Source of the DNA: Aurifilum marmelostoma
Lineage: Eukaryota > Ascomycota > Sordariomycetes > Diaporthales > Cryphonectriaceae
NCBI GenBank assembly: GCA_027559495.1
Contig: JAMXSV010000005.1
Span: forward strand, 620,001-684,000
DNA: 64,000 nt
Reading direction: 5' to 3'
Both the position numbers and the translations under genes were made by a program. Below are positions 33,878-44,634 of the stretch, in pieces (the first letter of the stretch is position 1; each line of letters opens with the position of its first letter). The notes below the pieces were generated by a model. The model saw only the letters and a list, made by a program, of their open reading frames with translations. It had not been told where the DNA came from and did not search any database.

Positions 33878-36800
33878 ATGCCTGCTGGACGGCCTCCCAA
33901 GCGGCCAACCGATGATGGCACGAGGACTTCGCGGTCGGACAGTCCATCTGGCATTGGCAAACAGAAATCAGCCAGGGTAGGAAAGGGAAGAGGAGATTTC
34001 TCGACGGTTGTCAAGAACAAGCTGTCGTCCTACTCGCGGACGGGCCAGGCTTGTGACCGCTGCAAGGTACGTTATGCACCCAGTGTTCTGCCCTTTGTCA
34101 ATTGCATAACATATCCGCAGCATATGTTTCTAGACGTCGGGAAACATTTGATTATCTTTCTCGAGTCTTATCAGTGTAATATGCACTAGACGTGTCACAT
34201 CTTTGTGTTTTCTACTTTCTTGGTTTGCTTGTTGCGGCCTGGGGCAGGTAGAAAGGGAGTTGGGACAAGAAAAGCCCAACTGCCACCGAAGAGGATTCCC
34301 TTATTTCCTCGCCGCCCCTACAGCATCAGTGTTCATTAAATTTATATAATATTAGCATGAGTCTGACAATCTCTCCGGAACGCCCGATATAGGTTCGCAA
34401 GATCCGGTGCGATGCGCTCCCGAACGGATGCACGAATTGTACCCAGCTGAACCTGGAATGCTATGTCACCGACAGGGTCACGGGCAGGACAGAGCGCCGT
34501 GGCTACCTGCAGCAGCTGGAACGAGAGAAGACGGCCATGCTCAACCATATACGAGACCTCGAGAAGCTGCTAGAGGACAAGGGCGTTCAGGTCCCGCCAT
34601 GGCAGCCCTCCTCGACTCTCTCCTACGAACCATCCGAGACGCCTCTTGACTTGGAGGCCGAGCCAGCTTCTTCCAGGAGTTTTCGGCAGACACAGTCTGG
34701 CTCGTCGTGGGACAGAGACGTCAAGGACAGCTCCCGGCCTACCAACGATAGCCCGGGCTCGAGCCATCACTTATTGTCCTTACCAATACACGGCACAAGC
34801 ACAGGCACACCAATGGCCGTTGGTGGTCATCTAGGGTTTGCAAAGGATAACGCACCCCTAAGTAGCATCGACGGCACGCAGCTGTCCATTCTCGGCACCA
34901 GGATAGACCTCACGTCATTCGATGCCCCCGACATGGACGGGCCTCCTGCGGGCATATCAAAAGCAGCCCCTTTATACAACAAATCCCTCCAGTCCTTTTA
35001 CAATTCCATTGCCAGAGTCAATCCATCTAGAGATGCACCATTGCCCCCCCCGGCAGGATGCCTTTCGATTTTCCGAGGTCTTCTTTATAACGACAACACC
35101 GTTTATACCGATCCTCCACAAGCCTACGTATATGACACTGGTAAGGCATGCATGCTATCCATTATTGTCATCAACATTCATCATCATCAGTTCTGGTCGA
35201 GATCTCAGTCTAACGTTGTTTCCAATTCTTTGGCCCATGTGTTTTAGCTATCTCGATTATACGACGAACCACACTTCGCTCCTACAAAAGCAGAGCTTGT
35301 GATTGTCCACATGGTCCTCGCAATAATGTACTGGCAGTTCGCCTGCCGCAACGGCGAAGACCCGGAAAAAAGAGCAGAGCTGAACAACCTCTCCAACATG
35401 CACTACCACTGGAGCGTCGACAAGACGTGGAACCTCGCAAACGAGACGTCGTTGACCTCGGTACAAGCCATGGTCCTCATGGCTACCCACTGCCGCAGTT
35501 TTCCGAAGCCGGGGCCGGCCTATGTCATAGCCTCGCTGGCTTGGAACAGGGTAATCGAGTCCAACATGCATCGGGTGTTCCTTGGGGAGGACCAGCCGAC
35601 CACGTATGAAAACGAGATGCGGAAACGTGTCTTCTGGTCGCTCTTCGCAATAGCCGTCTCGCTGTTCGGACGGCTGGGTAAGCCCATGCCGATCCGGGCC
35701 GAGGATATTGACGTGGGCTACCCCATTGCCATCCCTGACGAGTACCTGACGGATCAAGGCATCACCGACCCGACGAAGATCGGACAGGGCGACTGGATCC
35801 TGGCCCTCACGGGCTTCAAGCTGTCGTTTCTCTTCATGGACATGTGGAACAGCGTGTACTCTGTCAGACAAAGCCCAGAAAGATACGTCGAACACCTCCG
35901 GCGCCTCGAGCAGGACTTTTGGGCCTACCAGAGGGACCTACCGGGCCTGCTGAAGCCGGACAGCAGGCGCACCGCAGCAGGAGAACTCTCCTTCCCGGCC
36001 AAGTACATAGAGTCGACGTGCTACGAGTTCATGCTCTGCCTGCGACACCCTTCTCACTGCGCCACGAGCGACCCTGCGATTATTGCCGAGAACTACGAGG
36101 TCTGTGAGGATGTGTCGAGAAAGCTGTTGAGGACGGCGAGCGACCTGGCCAAGCTCAAGGCGCTGGACACGACCTGGTACCAGATGACGGTCTATGTGGC
36201 TGCCATCTTCACCTTGCTGGCCTCGTTGTGGAACAGGCGCACCGAGACGACGTATGCAGAGCTGGATGATCTAAAAGAGCACATGGACATGGGCCTCTCT
36301 GTCGTGAGGGCCATCTTGAAATATATTGGTATGCTTTCTTTTGTCTCTTTTTTTTTTTTCTCTTCTTCGTTCTTTACAGTCATGAATACACAATTCTCCT
36401 GGTGCCACTGCTCACTGAATTATCATTATTCTTCTTCTGTAACAGGCGCCTCTGACGCCCAGGTCCTGGTCCAGATAACATCAGTCATCGATCGGACAAT
36501 AGCAAGCATCGAACAAGAAATGGGCTCTCAACAGAGCAGCAGCAGTGTGTCAACTCATGCACAACACCACCATGAGCCCAGATCTGCGGACCATGCTGGC
36601 GACTACGGCAGCCCAGCCGCTACCAGGCGGGAACTTTTATCAAAATCGACCTCCACCACACCGGGCCCCATGTCGGGCAGCAGCGGCAACGTCCCAGACC
36701 AGATGGCCGCCATGCCACCGCGTCTGGGCAGCATTCAGGTTGCTGCTGCTGCTGCTGCTGCTGCCAACCCGGCTTCGTATTACAATAGCTCGCCCCTCGC

Positions 36801-37368
36801 CCAGATCAACACAAACTATTCGCAGATGGGCTATCCGGAGATAGGTACGCCGAACACGAGCGCAAACACCTCGTACACGCCTCTACCCGACTCTCCGTCC
36901 TCCTCTCACCCTCACCACCACCACTCATACCACTACGACACCTCCGCCGCCGCCGCCGCGGCGGCAGCAGCAGCAGCAGCAGCGGCACAGATGGCCCACA
37001 ATGCGCCCAACAGCTCATCACAGACGCAGCACGACCACATGATGTCTTATGGCGGCCAGACTCAGTCTGCAGCCTCGTCCCACGGGCAGCACCAGCACCA
37101 CCCTCACCAACACATGGCTGGAGGCCACTGGATGGGCGGTGTACCCAGTGGAGACAACTCGTGGAGCGAATGGACGCACACAATGGGCGTTCCGTCTACT
37201 CAGGATCGATACAGCGCCAGTGCCCTGCTGTCGCTTGGTGGTGGCAGCGCTGGCCAGCGTGGAGCACCAGGGGCCGATGAGGGTGCTGGGGGCGGCGAGC
37301 TGGCTGATGTGCCGCTGGGACAGTGGCCAATGTTGGTGTATGACCCTCGGAATCCATCAGGGTCCTGA
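33878..37368 (+). CDS. Zn2Cys6 transcription factor with fungal_trans middle domain
   Basis: Four exons, 33878-34066, 34393-35127, 35248-36328 and 36446-37368, give 975 aa. It is a nuclear DNA-binding regulator. The zinc cluster is at residues 59-86, with cysteine spacing 2-6-6-2-6 (QACDRCKVRKIRCDALPNGC, then TNC and LEC), preceded by a basic GRPPKRP segment and followed by a heptad helix (YLQQLEREKTAMLNHIRDLE) for dimerisation. The PF04082-type middle domain lies at about 310-560 (NLSNMHYHWSVDKT, LTSVQAMVLMATHCRS, RKRVFWSLFAIAVSLFGRLG). The C-terminus is low-complexity: poly-Ala at 36740-36763 and 36943-36990 and His-rich patches. The second exon must end at 35127 (donor GTATAT); the stronger-looking GTAAGG at 35141 has no acceptor in the right phase. 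The last intron (117 bp) is a multiple of three without stops. Target genes are unknown. Confidence 0.85.
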
Positions 37369-38426
37369 TGTCGGCAGAGGAAGAGAAAGGCACGATAAAT
37401 AATTATCTGATGACGAGGTTCTAGCCTCATAGCGAGAAAGCAGTCCCATACCCTACCCACTCTATGCAGCCGTTCTGGTACCAGCCAGCAAAGTCCAGTT
37501 TGTCAGTTGGAAGCATAGCAAGAAAAGTGTACTCTACGTACCTATCAGATATTATACCCCATTGATATTGATAATTTATTATTGAAACTAGTATATCATT
37601 TTTTTTTTTTCAAATTGATGATATAATTACATCTTTTATTACAATATGCAATCTAGAGTAGACCCTAGACAGTGTCCCGCCGCATAAAGCATTTATTATA
37701 CCCTCATCTCTCGGTGGGCTCAAAAACGCTGTGACTGATACATCTGAGCATGTTACTCCAAACTGACTTCTGCAGCTACCAGGTTTCGTCGATCCCCTAC
37801 GAAGCTTATGCACAGGCCCAATCCTATGCTTACGTGTCTAGCTCGCAGAGCTTCCCCCCTGTTGGGCCGAATTGATAGAACAGGGAGATGGGCAGGAGTG
37901 GTTGGTCCGGGAGGGTGTAGCACATGTCGAGCCTAAACGGGCACTGTCTACTGTGATCTGTCCAATGCATACCTGGCCAGGGTACGCGTGATGCTGTGAC
38001 TGTGGCTTGCAGCAGACGCTTACCCCACCCGCTCTGGCGAGCTGTCTCATCGTTTGTTGTACTGTCGGAGGTGGTGGGTGCTCAGCTTAGCTCCATGCCC
38101 ACACACGATCCACGTTACTTAGCTGTGTGTTTTCCATGGGAAGAAGTGGAGTTTCCTGTCGGCATCTACATCGATCTGGCATGACACGCACTGAAGCAAG
38201 AGACGACAATTTCAGCCCCTATGCAGCGTAAACCAGACTGACTCCTGACATCGTGCTATAAGCAATCACATACATGTCGTAACTGTTTGAAACGGTGCGG
38301 TCAACCTACGTCGTCGTACAGGGAAAATCCATCCATCCGTGCCATCCTACAGGCGCTGTGTCCCAACCCCTTCATCATACCTTTGGAACGAAAAGAAAGA
38401 GGAAAAAAAAAACCACCACCCAAACC
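37369..38426. promoter_or_regulatory. Intergenic region, 1.06 kb
   Basis: This holds the 3' end of the Zn2Cys6 gene, with AT-rich sequence and a T10 run at about 37600, and the promoter of the acetyltransferase gene. No gene seen. Confidence 0.45.
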
Positions 38427-39161
38427 ATGGTCACGCAGTCACCTCAAGCCGTCGAAGACGCTGCCCGCGACGTGGCAGGCCTGAGGCTGGACCTCGCCCA
38501 CGCCTGGCGCTCGCCTCGCCTCGTCTACCGCTCCATCTCGGCCGACGACGAGCACGACATGTCCGTCATCCATGCCATCAACGCCGACCCCGTCAACGTC
38601 GCCATGAGCGGGGGCGGTGTGCTCCGGCCGCCCACCAGGAGCTCCACCAGGGCCATCGCCAGCGGCCTCGAGGCGAGCTTGCTGGCCGTCATGATCTGCC
38701 TGCCAGCGACGGACGCACAACAAAAGGAAGAACGAGGGCATTCTTCGTCGTCGCCGTCGTCGTCGTCGTCGCCGCCGTCGTCAATTGCCAAGTCCGAGCC
38801 CATCGGGTTTATATGCCTTGGCTATGGCGGACAGAACCCCGCTCACCCGACGACCCACAACCGCAACGCCACACTGGGTCTCGCCCTGGCCGCGGCGCAC
38901 CAGAGTAACGGGTTCGGGCCCGAGGCCATCGAGTGGGCGCTGAACTGGGCCTTTGGCTTCGGCAACCTGCACAGCGTCAGCCTCGACGTTGTCGAGTTCA
39001 ACGACCGGGCTAGGAAGGCGTATAAGAAGCTCGGGTTCGTGTACGAGGGCAGGAGTCGCGAGGTGGTCTTCTGCCGCGAGAGGTACTGGGACATGATCCA
39101 CTACTCGATCCTGGACAGAGAGTGGAAGGCTGCGAGGCTGGCGGCCGGTGACGACAATTGA
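38427..39161 (+). CDS. GNAT-family N-acetyltransferase
   Basis: A 244-aa intronless frame starts at an ATG in an excellent context (CAAACCATGG, 38427). It fits the RimI/RimJ-like acetyltransferase class that transfers acetyl from acetyl-CoA to an amino group. The N-terminal strand is RLVYRSISADDEHDM. The core strand is EPIGFICLGYGG. The acetyl-CoA helix region reads LGLALAAAHQSNGFGPEAIE, where the usual (Q/R)xxGx(G/A) loop is replaced by HQSNGFG. The closing strand-helix is VSLDVVEFNDRARKAYKKLG followed by FVYEGRSREVVF, as in ribosomal-protein and spermidine-type acetyltransferases. A Ser/Pro insert (38743-38790, TCG repeats) splits the domain between strands. Cytosolic location is inferred from lack of a signal peptide; the substrate cannot be told. 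Confidence 0.85.
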   Translation: MVTQSPQAVEDAARDVAGLRLDLAHAWRSPRLVYRSISADDEHDMSVIHAINADPVNVAMSGGGVLRPPTRSSTRAIASGLEASLLAVMICLPATDAQQKEERGHSSSSPSSSSSPPSSIAKSEPIGFICLGYGGQNPAHPTTHNRNATLGLALAAAHQSNGFGPEAIEWALNWAFGFGNLHSVSLDVVEFNDRARKAYKKLGFVYEGRSREVVFCRERYWDMIHYSILDREWKAARLAAGDDN

Positions 39162-41056
39162 GCAGAGCATATGCATGGTGACCGAGAGGGCCGGTAGCAA
39201 ACGAGGGCTTCGTGATCATTTCAGGGACACACAATACATCTTGGGCAGACTTTTGATGTGGTGGAGGTAATAATCGGAGGGAGGCCTGAGTATACGGGCA
39301 GACCTCAACGGCTTGAGGACGAGAGGGGGAAAAAAAAAACGAGAAGGCGATGCTCCTCAGATTGTGGTATACTGTAACAAAAAGTAACAACATGAACAAA
39401 GTGTTTTCCAACCGTAATCTCTATATCTGCTTACTGTGCGAGATGTCTTTTGCTCACGAGAAATCATCGTCTCGGTTTGCAACACTCGCGAAAACGTGAC
39501 AGGAGGCCCGGAGAGAAAAGCATTTAGATCCTGCTCCTATACATAAATGAGGAGCCCTTGTTCTCGACCATCTGGTTCTACAGATATCACATAATTCTCA
39601 CATGCCGAAGCAGCTGAACTTTGATATTTCAACCTGTATAGAAAAGCTAGGACAGTATATGCCCTCCCCTTCCCCCTCCCCCCCCCCAAAAAAAAAGTGA
39701 CACACTGCCTAACCCCGAAACGGTTCCAGAGACGGAAGGGCCGTGGTCGCAAGGCTTAGATCTTTATCAGACTCTCTCACTGGAACGTGCCAAGCTGTTA
39801 GTCCATCTCTCGTGGTGTTAGGGTCAAAAGCTTAACAAAGAAACCAACAGCGGCCTGGCACACGCCTGGGTAAGCGCTGAGAGCCAAGAGACCTATACGC
39901 GTATACAAGACAAAAACCTTGTTCTGGACCAGTGGGAAGGGTTGCATTATGAACGAGGCATTCATACCGTGGTAGTAAACCTTAGTCAACCCTAAGGACC
40001 ATGTAAAGATCCAGCGTGTCCATGTGGCAGCAGCAGCGGCAGTGGCAGCGGCAGAAGCGGCAGCAGCTCGCCCGGGCTGTCCAGTGATTACTATCAATCA
40101 TTACGTGGCGGAGATGAAATGACAGCATGCCGCCAGCTGCTCCGTTTTCTCTCGAGGGCTGGCTTCCTCAGACTGTCTGCATTCAGTGGAGGTGGCTGCT
40201 GCTAGTGGCCACTTGAGTCGTGTTGCAGGGGGAAAGGGACTAGCGAGATTGAAACTTTATCTCCGCCGGGCCAGAATAGTAAGACACTGACGGCTGCAGG
40301 GTCGTCAGCTCTGGGTGCTTCGGGCCTGCGGGCTGATCCCTGGGGCTCAAACCCAATTTCAGCAAATGGTGCCTCGCGCAAAGGCATCCGCAGCCTCCGC
40401 AGCAGCAGCAGCGGCGTCGTCAGCGGGCAGCAGGAGCAAGCACTCACTCGGTGTTTTTTTGTGTTGCTTGTCGTCTCGTGCCTCTGTCTGCCTTGCCTTG
40501 TTCTGGAATGCCTTGCGCGCATTGAACCCTCGCCTGACACCTTGGTCGATTCGACTGTTTCCCCCCCGAGCGGCAGTGGCTCCTCCTAAGTCTTTCGAAA
40601 CGTGTCCAGGGCCAAAGTAGCTGGGCCGTGAGGGTCTCTGTCCCTCTCTCACTTCCATTTTCTCGCGCAGTGTGTGCGGGACATTGAGGTGCCCCCGCCC
40701 CCATTTTCTTGTTAGGCAGACCAGGTTCGATAGATCATCATCTTCCCTTTTTTCTCCTTTTTTTTTTTCTTCTCTTCTCACCCTTGAGCATCTCCATCCA
40801 GCCTGCAACTCTTCCCGACCCGGAACTTTTCCAGACTCTCTCGATCGAGTTTGCCCTTGTCTTTCATCATTGGGCCCGCCAGCCCAGCCCTATAGCTAGG
40901 CCACCCTCCTCCAGAACCCTGGTGCCGAGCGTGGAGCATCACCCCCTCGCTCTCGCTCTCGGCAAGAGGAACACGTTCGAGACAACAGAGAACGAAAGAG
41001 AAAGAGAGAGAGAGGGAGAGACAGACAGAGACAGACTATAGAAAAGGTGGCCCTCA
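39162..41056. promoter_or_regulatory. Intergenic region, 1.9 kb
   Basis: This is mainly the promoter of the second Zn2Cys6 gene. GCA/GCT-type repeats near 40025-40075 and 40385-40440 and C/T-rich tracts at 40740-40790 are visible, with an AG-rich run at 40990-41035 directly before the ATG. Frames over the repeats are Ala/Ser-rich artefacts. Confidence 0.45.
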
Positions 41057-42820
41057 ATGCCGCGACTCGGGTATACCAAGTCGCGCAATGGGTGCGTGCG
41101 CTGCCGGCAGAGGCGGGTGAAGGTATGTTGTGGTCATCCTTCTCATCGCTTGTTGAACCCTTTTCCCCCCCGCTCCTCCCGCCTTCTTGCTTTGTTGCTG
41201 CATGAGTATGAAAACACAGACAGCCCGACAACTCACAGTTCTTGATGCTACTTGGTGCTTCCAGCCATCCAAGCTTTCACAACTGATGATGTCACGTCTG
41301 CTTTCTTCTTCTTCTTGGCCTTCTTACTAACCCTCACCACCTTATTTGGCAGTGCGACGAGAAGAGGCCCTGCTCGGCATGCATAAGACACGATGTGAGA
41401 TGTAGCCTGCTCGACAACCCTCCCCCAATGGGGGGCTCGTCGAGGCGGGAACAGCCTGCAAAGTCAAGGAGTAGTACTGTCAGCGCCCACTCGACCCTCA
41501 GCCCTGAGAGCTCTGCAGCCAGTTTCACCTCCACGGACGCGGTAAGAGAGAAGGGGGCGGAAAATGCACATTCGTTCATTCATTCATTCACTCACTCCCT
41601 CACGTCAAATAACAACTCGAGGGAAACATATCTGACATGACTTGTATGAGTTCAGAGGCACTCACTCACAGACTTCAACCACCACTCGCCTCCGTTCTCT
41701 TTCCTGGAAGGAACCCCGATCGAGGTGCCGACCTCGGGGCCTTCAAGCTATGTCGACCAGGACAGCGGACACAGCCAAGCGGCGGCACAGACGCCCACGG
41801 CAGCCGAGAACGCCTTCCCTTACTTCGACAAGTTCATGCTCCCCCCTCGGCGGCGAGAGGGAGGCGGCATGGATCCAGGACCTCGAGCTGATGCACCACT
41901 ACACCATGGTCACGGCGCACACCCTCCCCAGGGCCCAGGACGAGCTCCACGTCTGGCAGACGCAGGCCCCCAAGCTCTCCTTCCAGTACCCCTGCGTCAT
42001 GCATCAGATTCTCGCCGTCGCCGCCTTCCACACGGCCTACCTGCAGCCCGAGCGCCGCAGCGAGTTCCACCTGCACGCCTCCCAGCACCAGAACAGGTCC
42101 ATCGAGGGCATGCGGGGCGTCCTGGCCGACATCACCTCGGACAACTGCCACGCCCTCTTCATGGCGTCGTCTCTCCTGCTTGTTGGCGCCTTCGCCTCCT
42201 TGGCCCACACCAGGCCCACCGGCTCGCCCTCCCCCGGCGGCAGCGGCGGCGGCGGCGGCCAGCGCAGTCCCGCCCTCGAGGACTTGATCGACGTCTTCAT
42301 CCTCGACAGGGGCGTGGCCATGGTCCTACAGTCCTCCGAGCACACCATCCAGGCCGGCTACTTCCGCGACCTCTTCCGCTTCAAGGCGCACAAGAGGGTG
42401 AACCCCTTTATGGAGCAGGCGGTCCAGGAGCTGCGCGCCCTCGAGGGCTACATCAGCAAGGAGGACAGCCTGGGCCGCGTCGCCCGCATCCTCGTCAACC
42501 TCGAGATCACCAAGCTCATCGACGCCATCGAAAAGGCCGTCATGACCACCAGGGACGCCGAGCTGCGGGTCACCACCTACTGGCCCATCACCATCGCAGA
42601 CGACTACATCGCCCTGCTCAGGCAGCGAAACGAGGTGGCCGCCCTGGTCATAGTCTACTACTGCTGTATCATGCACAAGGCTGAGGAGAGGACCTGGTTC
42701 CTCGAGGGCTGGGCCACCAGCATAGCTACCGATGTAGATAAGCTCATCTCCCCAAGGTGGCGGGGCGTCCTGAAGTGGCCGCTCGAGCAGCTGAAACAGG
42801 AGGTGCTGCCGGCCACCTGA
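41057..42820 (+). CDS. Zn2Cys6 transcription factor, Upc2-like (apparent +1 frameshift)
   Basis: Exons 41057-41122, 41353-41541 and 41656-42820 have introns of 230 and 114 bp with consensus sites. The cluster is at residues 13-39, with spacing 2-6-5-2-6 (GCVRCRQRRVK, then CDEKRPCSAC and VRC), and is interrupted by intron 1 after the Lys. A Ser/Pro linker follows, then an Upc2-type C-terminal domain: WIQDLELMHHYTMVTAHTL, PCVMHQILAVAAFHTAYL, FMASSLLLVGAFASLAH and, near the end, YYCCIMHKAEERTWFLEGWA. Members of this group regulate sterol or secondary-metabolite genes. The reading frame is good from 41656 to about 41840 and good again, one base later, from about 41850. The shift falls at a six-C run (41841-41846), and five C would restore a continuous protein. 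So this is either a pseudogene, a strain-specific lesion or a sequence error. Confidence 0.8.
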
Positions 42821-43257
42821 ACAATCTGTCAAGATGAGCATCTGAGAACTGGTGATGGCTGGTGTATTTGAGACTGCCCAGGTGATCATGCGTTAGCACA
42901 GACCAGCACATCACGAGCACAACGTATCGGGGGAGGTGCATTACATGTAGAAGATTTTTAATCCTAATCAATGCCAACGCAAAATGTTCCACGCCATGTT
43001 GACATGTCGCCGTCTCAAGTGAAGTACTAGCTAATGCTAATCTTAGGCTGGATAAAACTCTCCTTCAATTTGACTTTGATTAATAGCTAATACCTCCTAT
43101 GCATGTGGCTGTACAATGGTTGTATGCTGTCACGAGGAATACGAGCAACACTCTCATAGAAGGGGAAGTTACGAAACAAACATCGCCCAATGCCCACCAT
43201 CTGTGCAATTTCTGACGTGTCGTTCTTCTTTGATATTGCATCACCGTCCGCCAATGA
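42821..43257. other. Convergent intergenic region, 437 bp
   Basis: 3' sequence of the Upc2-like gene and the subtilase. No gene or repeat. Confidence 0.5.
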
Positions 43258-44634
43258 TCAGGCAGCCCCGTTGTATGCCATCAGGTTCGCAGTTCCGTTA
43301 GGAACGCCTGAGAGCACACCCTGGATAGCTAGATCCCTAAGGTGTGAGACGACAGCACCCGGGCTGGTATAATCTGCTTGGCCCATCAAGTACAACAACA
43401 GCCCGGCAACATGTGGAGTGGCCATTGACGTGCCAGACTTGATAGCATACGCGTGAGAGGAGCTTGGCGATGCCGACTTGATATCGGTACCAGGGGCGAG
43501 AATGTCGACGACCTCGCCAAAGTTGGAATAGCTGGCGAACTCATTTGTGATGTTGGTCGCCCCCACCGTAATTGCATTGGGTGCAGAAGAGGGAGAGTAC
43601 TGCAATGAACGACATCTTAGCATGAGGCTGTCCGACGAAATCTCCCTGAAAGATGATCACTAAGTGCTTACTTGAATGGCGTCTGACCTTGAATTGCCGG
43701 CTGCGACCACAGTCAAGATCCCGGATTCAAAGGCACCCTGTATGGCATTGTTCTGCGCGGCAGAGTAGTTACCACCTGTACTTGGTCAGTCCTTGAGGTT
43801 TGTGTCAAGCTGTGAGCTGCACCTTAGGCTGCTTACCAAGGCTCATATTGATGACGGACCGAGATTCCCGTTTCTTCGACCCGATATCCCGAACAGCCCA
43901 GGTGTACCCAGCCAGGACCCCGGACATGAGTGCAGAGTTTCCAGACAACACCTTCACGGAAATGAGCTCTGACCCTTTGGCCACGCCATACTTCTTGCCG
44001 CCGATGATGCCGGCGACATGGGTTCCATGGCCCAGGTTATCGGTGTGGTTATTGTCAACAGACCACGGAGTACTGGCACGACCGCTAAAGTCCTCATGAT
44101 CTTCTTTAATTCCAGAGTCGATAATGTAGGCAAAGGTTCCACGACCAGCACTGCTGTCGAACACGTAATCTCTGGATCCAGACCCGGTACGGTGCGACAG
44201 GGCTCCCAAGCCCTATGAGGGTGCCTTGCGCTGTTTCTTCATCTCGAAAAGGTGGACGAACTGATCGGGCTCGACGGCGGCTACCTGCATCTCGGTCAGG
44301 TCAGGTCTCAACTGGAGAAAACTTCCTCGTGATTTACATCAGGGCTATCTCTGATCTTTTGAATCGTTGCATCGTCGAAGGATCCAGCGTAGCCTTGGAA
44401 GCCAGAGATGTTGTACCGCCTCTCGATGCCGGCGAGGATGTCGGTTGCAAGGCTGCTGGCGTGGACATCAGTGGCCCATGCATGATGGTCGTTGACCTGT
44501 CTCACGGGAATGCCCTGTCTGAGCGTCACAATGTACTTGTTGGGAATGACATCGGAGAGCGCGGCAAGAACCTGTGACGGCAGAGCGACCAAGACGAGGG
44601 CCGGGAGGATAATAAATGCTTTCAAATTGTACAT
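43258..44634 (-). pseudogene. Secreted subtilisin-like serine protease (proteinase K type) with one in-frame TAG
   Basis: Exons 44634-44338, 44284-43837, 43775-43672 and 43599-43258, with introns of 53, 60, 72 bp, join in frame to 397 codons. It is an S8 extracellular alkaline endoprotease. Residues 1-24 are a signal peptide, about 33-100 the I9 propeptide (NKYIVTLRQ, GIERRYNISGFQGYAG), then the mature enzyme with Asp155 (AYIIDSGI), His185 (GHGTHVAG), the oxyanion Asn in VVAAGN and Ser341 (SGTSMATPHVAG). All four are intact. Codon 123, just before the mature domain (KAPS, stop, GLGALSHR), is TAG at 44213-44215. The family has Trp (TGG) there, so the gene differs from a full frame by one base. 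It can be a fresh pseudogene, a base error, or a message rescued by A-to-I editing (see findings). No other lesion is seen, arguing against old decay. Confidence 0.85.

Noticed and set aside
35141..35146. GTAAGG as donor of exon 2 in the 975-aa regulator
   Set aside because: Best consensus locally, but it leaves one base over and no acceptor downstream continues the frame; GTATAT at 35128 with TTTTAG at 35247 does.
35257..35895. 212-codon minus-strand frame
   Set aside because: Shadow of the fungal_trans domain exon.
41725..42684. 319-codon + strand frame overlapping the Upc2-like gene
   Set aside because: Its first 40 codons are real exon, but the rest, after the C6 run, is Arg/Pro/His-rich out-of-frame translation of the true domain.
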